64,000 bases of DNA, taken from assembly GCA_951640165.1 (NCBI GenBank), contig OX621256.1, forward strand, positions 2,294,001 to 2,358,000. Direction: 5' to 3'. The first letter of the stretch is position 1, and each line of letters opens with the position of its first letter. The position numbers and the translations under genes are program-made. The notes under the pieces were generated by a model. It had not been told where the DNA came from, searched no databases, and saw only the letters and a list, made by a program, of their open reading frames with translations. Shown piece after piece: positions 20,536-31,800 of the stretch. The stretch comes from Pseudoips prasinana. Taxonomy: Eukaryota > Arthropoda > Insecta > Lepidoptera > Nolidae.

Positions 20536-21912
20536 GTGTGCGTCACGATTGCTCCGCCACGTTATCCAAACAGAAAAAGAAATCGCTATATTTTTTGTCA
20601 AAATTAGTCAAAATCGAAAGGTACAAACCAAAACTTTGTCAAAGAAGAAATAAAGAAGTTATAGGGGCTTTAAGTTGGCCGCGCGAACGTAACGTGCACG
20701 ATTGCGCGGCCATGGAGATCTCAGTAACTACTTGGGATAGAGATCTAAATCTTTTTGTTAATTGAACATTTCATTTGTCAACAATTGTCAAAAAAAGAAT
20801 TATAAGACTAGGCTCAATATTTCACGAAATATTCACCTTGGAAGTTATGGCCGCGCAATCGTGCACTTGATGTTTCTTTAATCTCGATTATTTCTTCAAA
20901 ACTTAAGATATCATACAGTAAAACTGTTACTAGAAGAAAGGTTTTAATATGTCAAAGGTACCGAAAGCATTTAATGCCACCAAAGTTTATTTAAACTGAC
21001 GAAATCAAGGCAAAACAAAAGTTACGTGGCCGCGCAATCGTAACGTTACTTTAAACGCTGATATCTCATTATCTATAATTGTTAAGATTTCGGTGTTAAC
21101 ATCCATTTATTCGTAATATTAACCTAATCAGATTGACATAGCGTTTTAACCTCAGGACAATTTGCTACGCGTGTAATGTCAAAAATTTAGCGAGCAAAAG
21201 ATATCCCCATATTTAACAGAAATTATGGTCACTCTACTTGAACATTATAAGAGATATTATCAATTTTGAGATTACACGCGTAGAAAATTGTTTTGAGGTT
21301 AAAACGCTATGTCAATCTGATTAGGTTAATATTACGAATAAATGGATGTTAACACCGAAATCTTAACAATTATAGATAGTGAGATATCAGCGTTCAAAGT
21401 AACGTTACGATTGCGCGGCCACGTAACTTTTGTTTTGCCTTGATTTCGTCAGTTTAAATAAACTTTGGTGGCATTAATTGCTTTCGGTACCTTTGACATA
21501 TTAAAACCTTTCTTCTAGTAACAGTTTTACTGTATGATATCTTAAGTTTTGAAGAAATAATCGAGGTTAAAGAAACATCAAGTGCACGATTGCGCGGCCA
21601 TAACTTCCAAGGTGAATATTTCGTGAAATATTGATCTTAGTCTTATAATTCTTTTTTTGACAATTGTTGACAAATGAAATGTTCAATTAACAAAAAGATT
21701 TAGATCTCTATCCCAAGTAGTTACTGAGATCTCCATGGCCGCGCAATCGTGCACGTTACGTTCGCGCGGCCAACTTAAAACCCCTGAAACTTCTTTATTT
21801 CTTCTTTGACAAAATTTTGGTTTGTACCTTTCGATTTTGACTAATTTTGACAAAAAATATAGCGATTTCTTTTTCTGTTTGGATAACGTGGCGGAGCAAT
21901 CGTGACGCACAC
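20536..21912. mobile_element. 1.38-kb fold-back element with about 650-bp inverted arms
   Basis: The whole element is one near-perfect palindrome. It starts GTGTGCGTCACGATTGCTCC and ends with its reverse complement, with arms running to a centre of under 100 bp at about 21190-21270. The 9-bp target duplication ATGTTCTCC lies at 20527-20535 and 21913-21921. The motif GGCCGCGCAATCGT recurs through both arms. Very long inverted repeats plus a 9-bp duplication suggest a Mutator/fold-back class element. There is no transposase. Short open frames here are arm artefacts. Confidence 0.85.
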
Positions 21913-22164
21913 ATGTTCTCCCACTCATCAACAGCTGCAGTTTTTAGTTTACTGATGGTCGTAGGGACTGGTGTAGGACTCCGGAACCATCTTTTGAGGT
22001 CGTCCCTTACATGCTTTATTGGCTTCAGTCAGGGCTCCGAGCTGGCCAAGGTAATCGCTGAATATTGATGGCGTCTAAGGCGGTGACAACTCTAGCGGTT
22101 GTCATACATTAAAACGAAATTATCGCCAATGTATGGCAGTAACGGCATCACATGTTGTTTAAGA

Positions 22165-22375
22165 CTTTTTTATTCTTAGAGACAATGCCCGCATTAGGGA
22201 ATCTAATCCCTGTGTCTGTACTTTACAAACATAATAGACGGACACAAATTACACCTAGACTCATAATTACTATTTATGGGTCACATAAATAGTTTTCCGG
22301 CGCGGGACTCGAAGCGGCGAGGCGACTGTCTTAGCCGCTGCGTCACACAATCAAAGACTGAGAGACAAGACTGCT
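22165..22375 (-). mobile_element. tRNA-derived SINE, family C
   Basis: On the - strand the head is GTGTGACGCAGCGGCTAAGA with a mutated B-box, then CTATTTATGTGACCCATAAA, and the tail AGGGATTAGATTCCCTAATG. It interrupts the Tc1-like transposase. Confidence 0.65.
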
Positions 22376-22710
22376 GTCACATACCTGTAAGCAACAACAC
22401 TTCCTCTATCGAAGACGATCAACTCTGTACGGTCGTCGTAAGAAATGCCATCCACACCATGACAGAGCTTCGTTCATAGCACTGTTTCAACTACAGCACA
22501 TTCAGCAAACCTTTCATGGCGGCTATAGCTGACGTCCATCAGGACCTCGTAAAGCGATTCTAGACTCGTCAGAGAAGAGAACTGCTTTCCATCGTTCCGA
22601 AGTCCAATTTGAATGTTCCCGAGCAAATCAAAGTCTTGCTCTACGGTGAGTTGTGGTCAGTTCTGGGACTCGAGCTATGCTGTAAGTATCGTGCCGCCAA
22701 ATAAAAGTCC

Positions 22711-23290
22711 TTAGGTTGATACTCCGTAATATTTTTGTGCCAGTGATGTATTGCATTTAGTTTTTTCACATACTTTCCCTTTACGGCGTTTGTATTGTAG
22801 TAGATTTGGGTCGTAATGCAATAGAGAATGGTGTTTTAAAATTGTGCGAAGAATGTAAGATTTACGAACCCTGAGGATACCCCAAATTTTGTAAACTTCT
22901 ACAGTTGGATGCCTAAAGGGTAAACCAGCTCCCACCTTAAGGATAGCACGCTGTGCCCTCTCAACTTCAATGAGGTGGGACTTGGCTGCTCCTCCCCAGG
23001 ATGTGATGCAATAATCAGTCAGGGATTGGCAAACTGCATAGTAAACCATTTTGGTGATCCTTTTACCTGCTACGTGCTTTAGAGTCTTAAAGGTGTAAAT
23101 TAACTTCCGTAGCCGATTGACAAGGTTATTGATGTGAGGTTTGAAAGTAAGACATTGGTCTATTGTTACCCCCAGATATATAATGGAATCCGCTTTATCA
23201 ATAGAGGTACAAGAACAGGCAGAGCCGTCCAACCCGCAGATGTGGTAGGTGATAAGGAGTGTTGGTGGGGGTAGGAGGTTATGTCTAGGA
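22711..23290 (-). mobile_element. Jockey-like LINE 3' fragment
   Basis: The frame at 22711-23232 (173 codons) encodes the reverse-transcriptase C-terminal region: YLGVTIDQCLTFKPHINNLV, VYYAVCQSLTDYCITSWGGA and KVGAGLPFRHPTVEVYKIWG. This is the usual region after the catalytic core, so the copy is 5'-truncated. It is inserted in the Tc1-like element. Confidence 0.8.
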
Positions 23291-23790
23291 GCGAAAGTAG
23301 GTAATAAATTTAGTTATATAATGGTTAGACAATGCAACTTAATGTTGCGAGACGTGGCGTCCTATGGAGCTAAACTACCGAGCGCGTAAGTGCCTAGCAC
23401 CGCGGCAGGCGCGATAACATCCGAATTCTGAATCGCTGCTCGCGACTCGTATCGTCGAGGTGTGGCGGCGATTGCCGCTACGATGCCATCAGATCCCTCT
23501 CTGCTAACCTTCTTATTAAGGGTGACATTTACATTTCGCACCTCAAACAAGCTGTTACGAGCCTCCGAAGCGATTTAGGACGTTCGAGACGATGTAACAA
23601 TCATCTCTACCTGATGTACACTTTCTACGACCTTGCTCTGGCCTTCTTGTGTAGGAACCAATCATAACGTTGGATAACAGCTTGTATAGTGGTTCGTTGA
23701 TATCCAAGCATTCGTCCAATCTCACTCTGGCTTAATCTAGCCAGCTGGAGAAGCAAGTGCCATAGCCCTGGCTGGGACCAGTGACATTAT

Positions 23791-25329
23791 ATTGGTATAA
23801 GCAAAATCACACCGCAGCACCTAAACACCTCGGTTTTATTCGAAGGAATGGTATCACAAAAGTATCCTTCAATCAAAACGAGCAGCGAAAATATCTAATT
23901 TGACTCAACTGATTATTGTTACATTGTTGGACACATATTTGTCGCGCTTATCATTTCCTTACTTTTGTTCTGTTCATTTATTTATTATACAAAAGTAGTA
24001 TACAGTTCACTTGCTTTCATTTAAGTCCAGCTACTAGTCCTATCGTCATATTATTAGGCGCGCTAGATCAAACAGCGGTACTTGCGCAAAAACTGCATTT
24101 TTTTTCAAAATATTTACTTCAGCCAAGTAGGAACATGTCATCCACATTGCATTTGTTTTTACACTTATAATAACGTGGCCGTCAGTCGTCCCTCTCTGAA
24201 AATAAAAATATACTGGAATCTGTTCGCAGCGCCAACTTGAGTCCACACTGTCGCCAAATACTCGCTTCTTACAAGCAACAAGATATAAAATAAAACCAGT
24301 TAGTTCAAGTTCCAATATGTGTAATCCCTCATACTTCCAAATGCCCGAGATCATCACACCATTCTTCCACATATAAAAGAGCTCTACTCATTACAATACG
24401 ATTATCGTCCTATGACAACTTTTATCATTTTTAATAATAAGTGTTAATTACAAAAAGTATGTCAACTAAATAAAAAACTTCGGTGCGCATAGCGTACCAA
24501 ACGCTTACATACATATACATACTTTATAAGATATAAATTCTACAGTTAATTTCTTTTAAACAATTGAACCTATCGGACTTAACGAAATGAGAGATCGCCA
24601 GCGACGGGACTTACAATTAATCAAATAAAATACATAATTATATTGCGTCATTAAAACTAACCTTAATCTCGGAAAGACGATTTTCGTTAAAAAAACATAT
24701 GAAAAAAGAACTAAAACTTAGTCCGTTGCTGACGCGATTACACTATGAATTTAATAGTAATAATAATTATTAACATGTATTTGAGTGAATTTAGTTTAAT
24801 AGTATTTTACAATGATGTTTGGGGGTTGTGTTATCTATACTATCGGGGTCTCGCAATTGACTGGGCGACGGCTCTCGCCAGCGTATGTACATGTGTCGTC
24901 GACCTGCTGTGTGCGGGCTGCCTGCAACAAACACAACCACTCATTATTAAATTATAAGACATACAATGCAAAACTTTCACGCCGAAAACATATAAAAGAC
25001 AAAAACTCTAAGGGCCTGCCCTTATCGGCATTGAAAACGAATTGTTGGCATCGTAATTTACCATAGATCAGCGATAAAAATACTCGTATAAAATCACAAC
25101 TTGATTTTACAACTAATTCCACTTTCCACCTTTGGGAGAACCCCTTTCAGGGGAGAAAACTGAACACTAATGTAATATAAATCCAATGTTCCCTTTGCAG
25201 TTTAACTTATTCCACTTTTACCCCCTTGTAATAATCCCCTTAAGAGGGAAATTGAACACTAATGAAATAGTCACCTTTTCATTTCAGATTAGTTCACTTT
25301 TCCTCCGCAATTTGTATTATACTCATTAA
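23791..25329. other. Intergenic DNA left of piggyBac
   Basis: No gene or clear repeat. AT-rich, with some pyrimidine-rich stretches (25120-25260). Short frames have no family match. Confidence 0.45.
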
Positions 25330-27799
25330 CCCTAGAACCGTACCCATATAAGAATTTCATTAACGGTACCCTGGGGTACAAGCACACCCCAAATAAAAAA
25401 GACACATTTTTCAAAAGGTAATAAAGTTTTATTAAAAATCAACGTACATATGCTGCCTTACATTAATTTTGGTCTCAATGAACACAATTAAGGCACATTA
25501 AATTAGGAACTTAAACAATTTTGGCAAATTTTTTTTTGGTGCTCATTACAAATGAAAGTTTTGCACGTGGCACATTGTGTGCGTGATTTACGGTCCTTGG
25601 ACCTTGGACAGAAAGAACATCTTCCAGATTTTGAATTTTCATTAGTTACCGCAGCTAATGATCGCTTTTTCCCTAATATATCCCCAATACTTATTTGAAG
25701 GGATGTTGGTAAAGTACGATACTGAAATCTATCTTCCAGGTGAGGTTTGATGAGATCAAATGCGAGTGTCTTCAGAAAAGTGCGCCTATTCTTGAAAACT
25801 TGCTTATTAGTGGCATTTGATGTATTGAGCAATATCATGGAATTGATCCCCACAATGTTTAATATTCCATAGAATACACATAGGCTCCAGCGGCGAGTTT
25901 TGCGTGACACACTATACGTATGACAAAGCTGGTCGAACGTATCAACTCCACCTTTCGTTTTATTATAAAATGATATTATATCTGGCAAATTAACAGCCTT
26001 GTCTTTGTCTGCTTCGTAGTGCATGGTGGAAAGCATAAGGACGATTTTCTTTTTTCCTTTGCTAAGTTTTGGAGGCACATATGAAAGTAGAGTAAGTTCA
26101 TCATGAAAAGCAAACATTGATGTATTCAGGTCACGGTTTTTCGTATCAGTAAAAAGATTCGGTATTTCTGTTTTATTTTTCTTCAGTGTTCCAACTGTAG
26201 TTACATTTTTTGACAGCAGTTTCTGAGTGGTAGGTATAGAGGTAAACCAATTATCGTATGTTATATTCCTGTTGGTATTGTGAATAGAAGTTGACAACTC
26301 AAGCGCGTAATACTCAGCAACGGGTATTCCTCTGGGAGTAGAATCTTTTCCTGTGTATATTATACTATTTAGCATGTAGTATGACTTAGCATCACAAAAC
26401 ATCAGTAGTTTGATTCCATATTTATCTGGCTTTGAAGGGATGTACATCCGAAATGGACACCTTCCCCTAAAACCAAGCAACTGCTCATCTATTGTAGTGC
26501 AGTCAGAAGGAGAATACAAGTTTTTTGAAGTCTCAATTACATGATCAAAGAGTTCTTTTATGGGCGCCAATTTATTCACCAGTCTTCTCTCAGCTCTTGT
26601 CGAACGATCGTCGAAACGAAGACAATTAGTTAAAAATTCAAATCTTTTTTCACTCATAGTAGACCGGAAATAACTTATACCTGTATTTTTGTCGAATATT
26701 TCTTTCACAGTCAGGTGATTTATTCTCAGTACACCAGCCAAGTAGTATAGTCCAAAAAGGGCTTTCAACTCTGTTTTTGACGTATCTCGAACAAATGAAG
26801 GTCGTATGCTCGATGGAACAAAATCGTCATCGTCAGTGAGAGTTGGCCTGTCTGATTTATATTTTTTGCGTTGCTCTGAAATCTCTTGGTTTGTGCTAGT
26901 CATGATGTTCTCCAAAACGTCATCCGTGAAAAACAATTGCCATGTATCTACTGCAGTAGTAATAAATCTAGCAGAACCTTTGTTACCTGGAGGATGGAAT
27001 ATGATGTTCCTCCTTGGTGTGCGTGATGAACGAGGATGAGATCCATGCCACACGAACTTTTCGCAATTTTTCTGTTTTTTTGTGCCTCTTCCACGTAAAA
27101 CATCTGGAACACTGAGGACAGTAACTGGTGGTTTATTAGAATCCAGTTGCAAAGATTCTTCAAGTTCTTCATCTGAATCTTGAGGTGATTCTGGTTCTAA
27201 AGCATCGGAACTACCAGCTAGTCTAATATCCTCTGTCAAGCGAAAGTCTTGAATAATTTCATCTTTTTCATCTTCTAACTCCTCGCCTAAGAAAAGATCT
27301 TCATCTTCCGCCTCCAACAGAACATTTTCTATTTCACTCTCCTTCAAATTGCACCGTGACGTCATCTGAAAAAAACAACAAATAGTACAAACCTAAATAC
27401 AAGTACTGAGAGGCACACTATCTTATATCTATCAGTAAAAAAACCTACACTGCAAAAACCTAAATTTTTAGCAAACTAATTGTTTATATAAAGATGTCCT
27501 AGAACCAAAAATCACATACTATGTCAGTAGATAATACAAACAGCATAAAAAACACGATGTAACAAAAAAATAACAATCATTAAATACTTACGTTGAAAGT
27601 ACCCTGGGGTGCTTGTGTACCCCACAAGCAGCGCGTCACGTCCACTTACTAGCAGGACCGCCGTCCGACTGAAGTATCTGCGCGTCCCCTCACCCCGCGT
27701 AAATACACGGACGCGCAAAACAAACCATCAAAGAGTAAAAATTTTATAGACAATTTTATTTTATTTTTTTCATTTGTACCCCAGGGTACGGTTCTAGGG
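25330..27799 (-). mobile_element. piggyBac-like transposon, structurally intact
   Basis: A 2,470-bp element between TTAA target duplications (25326-25329 and 27800-27803) with perfect 16-bp ends CCCTAGAACCGTACCC. Subterminal inverted motifs about GTACCCTGGGGT lie at about 25366 and 27598. A full-length transposase fills the interior. The exact ends, TTAA sites and uninterrupted frame suggest a young copy that may still be mobile. It lies between the 3' ends of PGLS and lingerer. Confidence 0.96.
25503..27365 (-). CDS. piggyBac-like transposase, 620 aa
   Basis: This is a DDE-class transposase that cuts at TTAA and excises without a footprint. The acidic N-terminus (residues 10-75) is followed by the catalytic core. 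The three aspartates are visible at about residues 293 (TIDEQLLGFRGRCPFRMYIP), 371 (ITYDNWFTSIP) and 475 (KGGVDTFDQLC). The C-terminus has a cysteine-rich zinc-binding region (CSFCPRS, CATCKTFIC, CQNC at 583-617). The length is close to that of described piggyBac transposases and there is no stop or frameshift. The ATG at 27365 lies about 430 bp inside the right end, leaving room for a promoter. The clade within piggyBac is not determined. Confidence 0.96.
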   Translation of the reverse strand: MTSRCNLKESEIENVLLEAEDEDLFLGEELEDEKDEIIQDFRLTEDIRLAGSSDALEPESPQDSDEELEESLQLDSNKPPVTVLSVPDVLRGRGTKKQKNCEKFVWHGSHPRSSRTPRRNIIFHPPGNKGSARFITTAVDTWQLFFTDDVLENIMTSTNQEISEQRKKYKSDRPTLTDDDDFVPSSIRPSFVRDTSKTELKALFGLYYLAGVLRINHLTVKEIFDKNTGISYFRSTMSEKRFEFLTNCLRFDDRSTRAERRLVNKLAPIKELFDHVIETSKNLYSPSDCTTIDEQLLGFRGRCPFRMYIPSKPDKYGIKLLMFCDAKSYYMLNSIIYTGKDSTPRGIPVAEYYALELSTSIHNTNRNITYDNWFTSIPTTQKLLSKNVTTVGTLKKNKTEIPNLFTDTKNRDLNTSMFAFHDELTLLSYVPPKLSKGKKKIVLMLSTMHYEADKDKAVNLPDIISFYNKTKGGVDTFDQLCHTYSVSRKTRRWSLCVFYGILNIVGINSMILLNTSNATNKQVFKNRRTFLKTLAFDLIKPHLEDRFQYRTLPTSLQISIGDILGKKRSLAAVTNENSKSGRCSFCPRSKDRKSRTQCATCKTFICNEHQKKICQNCLSS

Positions 27800-27803
27800 T
27801 TAA

Positions 27804-28862
27804 GTAAATGAAAAATATTATTAGATATCATTTTTTTAAAGACAACGCCCGTATTAGGGAGTTAAATCCCTGAATCGCGTACCTCTATCCCACTCTATTC
27901 ATGTGGGATTGGTCTTTTTTCCATGCTCAAAAGCAAGTTTCATGACATAAACGTCTTTACAGCAGCATAAAAAGTTCTAATAAATTAATCGTACTTTCAC
28001 ATTTATAATATTACAATAAGGTTTAAAAACAAATAAACAACATGTCTTTTTAATATAACGTAAAGAAATAACATAAAACAATTTCTATAAATTTTAATTT
28101 ACCTAAGTGGAGACATTATTTTTATTATTCTACTTTTCCCCCCTAAGGTGTATTTTCAGGAAATAATTGTGGAATAAGTCGATTTTACTCACCTAGATTT
28201 TGCAAAAGGAAAATATTTATTTGCAAATGTTGGCAAAACATCTAATACATTTTTAGATGTTTTACCAACATTGACATATAAATATTTGTTACAATAGAAT
28301 AGATAATTATTACATTATTTACAGAAATTACTTCTTAATTATTCTAAAATTTCTCTTTCTTAAAATTCAAACTGTATCTAGAATTTAATATCTCGTCAAT
28401 ATTGTTTTGTTTAGGGTTCGAACCCTTGTACCAGTAAAAGATTTTGGTAGCTTTTGTAACATTTGCAGAAAGTTCTAGAATACTACAACAAAAGAAAAAG
28501 AACAGCTGATGAAAAGGACAAACAAAATTCTTACTGAAAAATTGACATTAGATGTTTCTAGAATAAAAAGAGATGATGTGAATTTCCTTATAGAAAAGAA
28601 AGAGACGCGAAGACAAGGACAGACGTATTGGTGAAGGTTGTCGAAACAAACGAGTGACTTTCGAAATGTTTAAAATTTGGATTAATTTAGGGGCATATAA
28701 GCAGAATATCGAAACAGAACGATGAATTTTAATGAAGTCGAAGGCGAATCAAGAGGTAGAAATAAAAGTGAAAAGTGTAAGTGATCAGTGAAAATAAACA
28801 GTGTGCTGTGTACGTCGGGACACTTCTCACTATTTGGCAGTGTTATTCGCGGTAACTTAGTT
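27804..28862 (-). other. Probable 3'UTR and downstream flank of the lingerer homologue
   Basis: AT-rich, non-coding. On the - strand it continues from the last array unit (GAGACAACTAAGTTACC...). A candidate poly(A) signal AATAAA is at 28216-28221 on the - strand. A SINE family C tail (AGGGAGTTAAATCCCTG) lies at 27838-27900. The true cleavage site is unknown. Confidence 0.4.
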
Positions 28863-28865
28863 GTC

Positions 28866-31800
28866 TCCTGCACAACACATGTTGCAGTACCGACCTGCGT
28901 GTGGGCTAGTTGGGCGCCCAGTAGGACTGCGAGTAGCTGGGCTTGCTCGCCGCCGGCTTGCTGGCCGCCGCGCGCGCCGCTCTCCTGCACAACACATGTT
29001 GCAGTACTCACCTGCGTGTGGGCTAGTTGGGCGCCCAGTAGGACTGCGAGTAGCTGGGCTTGCTCGCCGCCGGCTTGCTGGCCGCCGCGCGCCCGCCGCC
29101 CGCGCCGCTCTCCTGCACAACACATGTTGCAGTACTCACCTGCGTGTGGGCTAGTTGGGCGCCCAGTAGGACTGCGAGTAGCTGGGCTTGCTCGCCGCCG
29201 GCTTGCTGGCCGCCGCGCGCCCGCCGCCCGCGCCGCTCTCCTGCACAACACATGTTGCAGTACTCACCTGCGTGTGGGCTAGTTGGGCGCCCAGTAGGAC
29301 TGCGAGTAGCTGGGCTTGCTCGCCGCCGGCTTGCTGGCCGCCGCCCGCGCCGCTCTCCTGCACAACACATGTTGCAGTACTCACCTGCGTGTGGGCTAGT
29401 TGGGCGCCCAGTAGGACTGCGAGTAGCTGGGCTTGCTCGCCGCCGGCTTGCTGGCCGCCGCGCGCGCCGCTCTCCTGCACAACACATGCTGCAGTACTCA
29501 CCTGCGTGTGGGCTAGTTGGGCGCCCAGTAGGACTGCGAGTAGCTGGGCTTGCTCGCCGCCGGCTTGCTGGCCGCCGCGCGCCCGCCGCCCGCGCCGCTC
29601 TCCTGCACAACACATGTTGCAGTACTCACCTGCGTGTGGGCTAGTTGGGCGCCCAGTAGGACTGCGAGTAGCTGGGCTTGCTCGCCGCCGGCTTGCTGGC
29701 CGCCGCGCGCCCGCCGCCCGCGCCGCTCTCCTGCACAACACATGTTGCAGTACTCACCTGCGTGTGGGCTAGTTGGGCGCCCAGTAGGACTGCGAGTAGC
29801 TGGGCTTGCTCGCCGCCGGCTTGCTGGCCGCCGCCCGCGCCGCTCTCCTGCACAACACATGTTGCAGTACTCACCTGCGTGTGGGCTAGTTGGGCGCCCA
29901 GTAGGACTGCGAGTAGCTGGGCTTGCTCGCCGCCGGCTTGCTGGCCGCCGCGCGCGCCGCTCTCCTGCACAACACATGCTGCAGTACTCACCTGCGTGTG
30001 GGCTAGTTGGGCGCCCAGTAGGACTGCGAGTAGCTGGGCTTGCTCGCCGCCGGCTTGCTGGCCGCCGCGCGCCCGCCGCCCGCGCCGCTCTCCTGCACAA
30101 CACATGCTGCAGTACTCACCTGCGTGTGGGCTAGTTGGGCGCCCAGTAGGACTGCGAGTAGCTGGGCTTGCTCGCCGCCGGCTTGCTGGCCGCCGCCCGC
30201 GCCGCTCTCCTGCACAACACATGCTGCAGTACTCACCTGCGTGTGGGCTAGTTGGGCGCCCAGTAGGACTGCGAGTAGCTGGGCTTGCTCGCCGCCGGCT
30301 TGCTGGCCGCCGCGCGCGCCGCTCTCCTGCACAACACATGCTGCAGTACTCACCTGCGTGTGGGCTAGTTGGGCGCCCAGTAGGACTGCGAGTAGCTGGG
30401 CTTGCTCGCCGCCGGCTGCTGGCCGCCGCGCGCCCGCCGCCCGCGCCGCTCTCCTGCACAACACATGTTGCAGTACTCACCTGCGTGTGGGCTAGTTGGG
30501 CGCCCAGTAGGACTGCGAGTAGCTGGGCTTGCTCGCCGCCGGCTTGCTGGCCGCCGCCCGCGCCGCTCTCCTGCACAACACATGCTGCAGTACTCACCTG
30601 CGTGTGGGCTAGTTGGGCGCCCAGTAGGACTGCGAGTAGCTGGGCTTGCTCGCCGCCGGCTTGCTGGCCGCCGCCCGCGCCGCTCTCCTGCACAACACAT
30701 GTTGCAGTACTCACCTGCGTGTGGGCTAGTTGGGCGCCCAGTAGGACTGCGAGTAGCTGGGCTTGCTCGCCGCCGGCTTGCTGGCCGCCGCCCGCGCCGC
30801 TCTCCTGCACAACACATGCTGCAGTACTCACCTGCGTGTGGGCTAGTTGGGCGCCCAGTAGGACTGCGAGTAGCTGGGCTTGCTCGCCGCCGGCTTGCTG
30901 GCCGCCGCCCGCGCCGCTCTCCTGCACAACACATGTTGCAGTACTCACCTGCGTGTGGGCTAGTTGGGCGCCCAGTAGGACTGCGAGTAGCTGGGCTTGC
31001 TCGCCGCCGGCTTGCTGGCCGCCGCCCGCGCCGCTCTCCTGCACAACACATGTTGCAGTACTCACCTGCGTGTGGGCTAGTTGGGCGCCCAGTAGGACTG
31101 CGAGTAGCTGGGCTTGCTCGCCGCCGGCTTGCTGGCCGCCGCCCGCGCCGCTCTCCTGCACAACACATGTTGCAGTACTCACCTGCGTGTGGGCTAGTTG
31201 GGCGCCCAGTAGGACTGCGAGTAGCTGGGCTTGCTCGCCGCCGGCTTGCTGGCCGCCGCCCGCGCCGCTCTCCTGCACAACACATGTTGCAGTACTCACC
31301 TGCGTGTGGGCTAGTTGGGCGCCCAGTAGGACTGCGAGTAGCTGGGCTTGCTCGCCGCCGGCTTGCTGGCCGCCGCGCGCCCGCCGCCCGCGCCGCTCTC
31401 CTGCACAACACATGTTGCAGTACTCACCTGCGTGTGGGCTAGTTGGGCGCCCAGTAGGACTGCGAGTAGCTGGGCTTGCTCGCCGCCGGCTTGCTGGCCG
31501 CCGCGCGCCCGCCGCCCGCGCCGCTCTCCTGCACAACACATGTTGCAGTACTCACCTGCGTGTGGGCTAGTTGGGCGCCCAGTAGGACTGCGAGTAGCTG
31601 GGCTTGCTCGCCGCCGGCTTGCTGGCCGCCGCGCGCCCGCCGCCCGCGCCGCTCTCCTGCACAACACATGTTGCAGTACTCACCTGCGTGTGGGCTAGTT
31701 GGGCGCCCAGTAGGACTGCGAGTAGCTGGGCTTGCTCGCCGCCGGCTTGCTGGCCGCCGCGCGCCCGCCGCCCGCGCCGCTCTCCTGCACAACACATGTT

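Larger units (their letters stand above)
20468..23790 (-). pseudogene. Broken Tc1-like transposon with three later insertions
   Basis: Pieces of a Tc1-family transposase appear in order on the - strand. The helix-turn-helix LARLSQSEIGRMLGYQRTTI is at about 23640-23770. [20 protein letters not shown] then [17 protein letters not shown], with the second catalytic Asp in SDES, is at about 22490-22670. KHVRDDLKRWFRSP and DEWENIPQSDIQDVMDGLPN lie across 20468-20527 and 21922-22020. Frames are broken by stops and shifts. The gene is split by a Jockey fragment (22711-23290), a SINE (22165-22375) and a fold-back element (20536-21912). Terminal repeats were not found. It is inactive. Confidence 0.8.

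Noticed and set aside
20475..20765. Open frame of 96 codons and its mirror at 21683-21931
   Set aside because: Both are the two arms of the fold-back element read in opposite directions and span its boundary. No family resemblance.
29641..31570. Long open frames (over 600 codons) on both strands of the array
   Set aside because: They exist only because 117-bp units are multiples of three and the sequence is GC-rich. Both strands are open at once, they carry no start context, and they do not match the lig exon frame.
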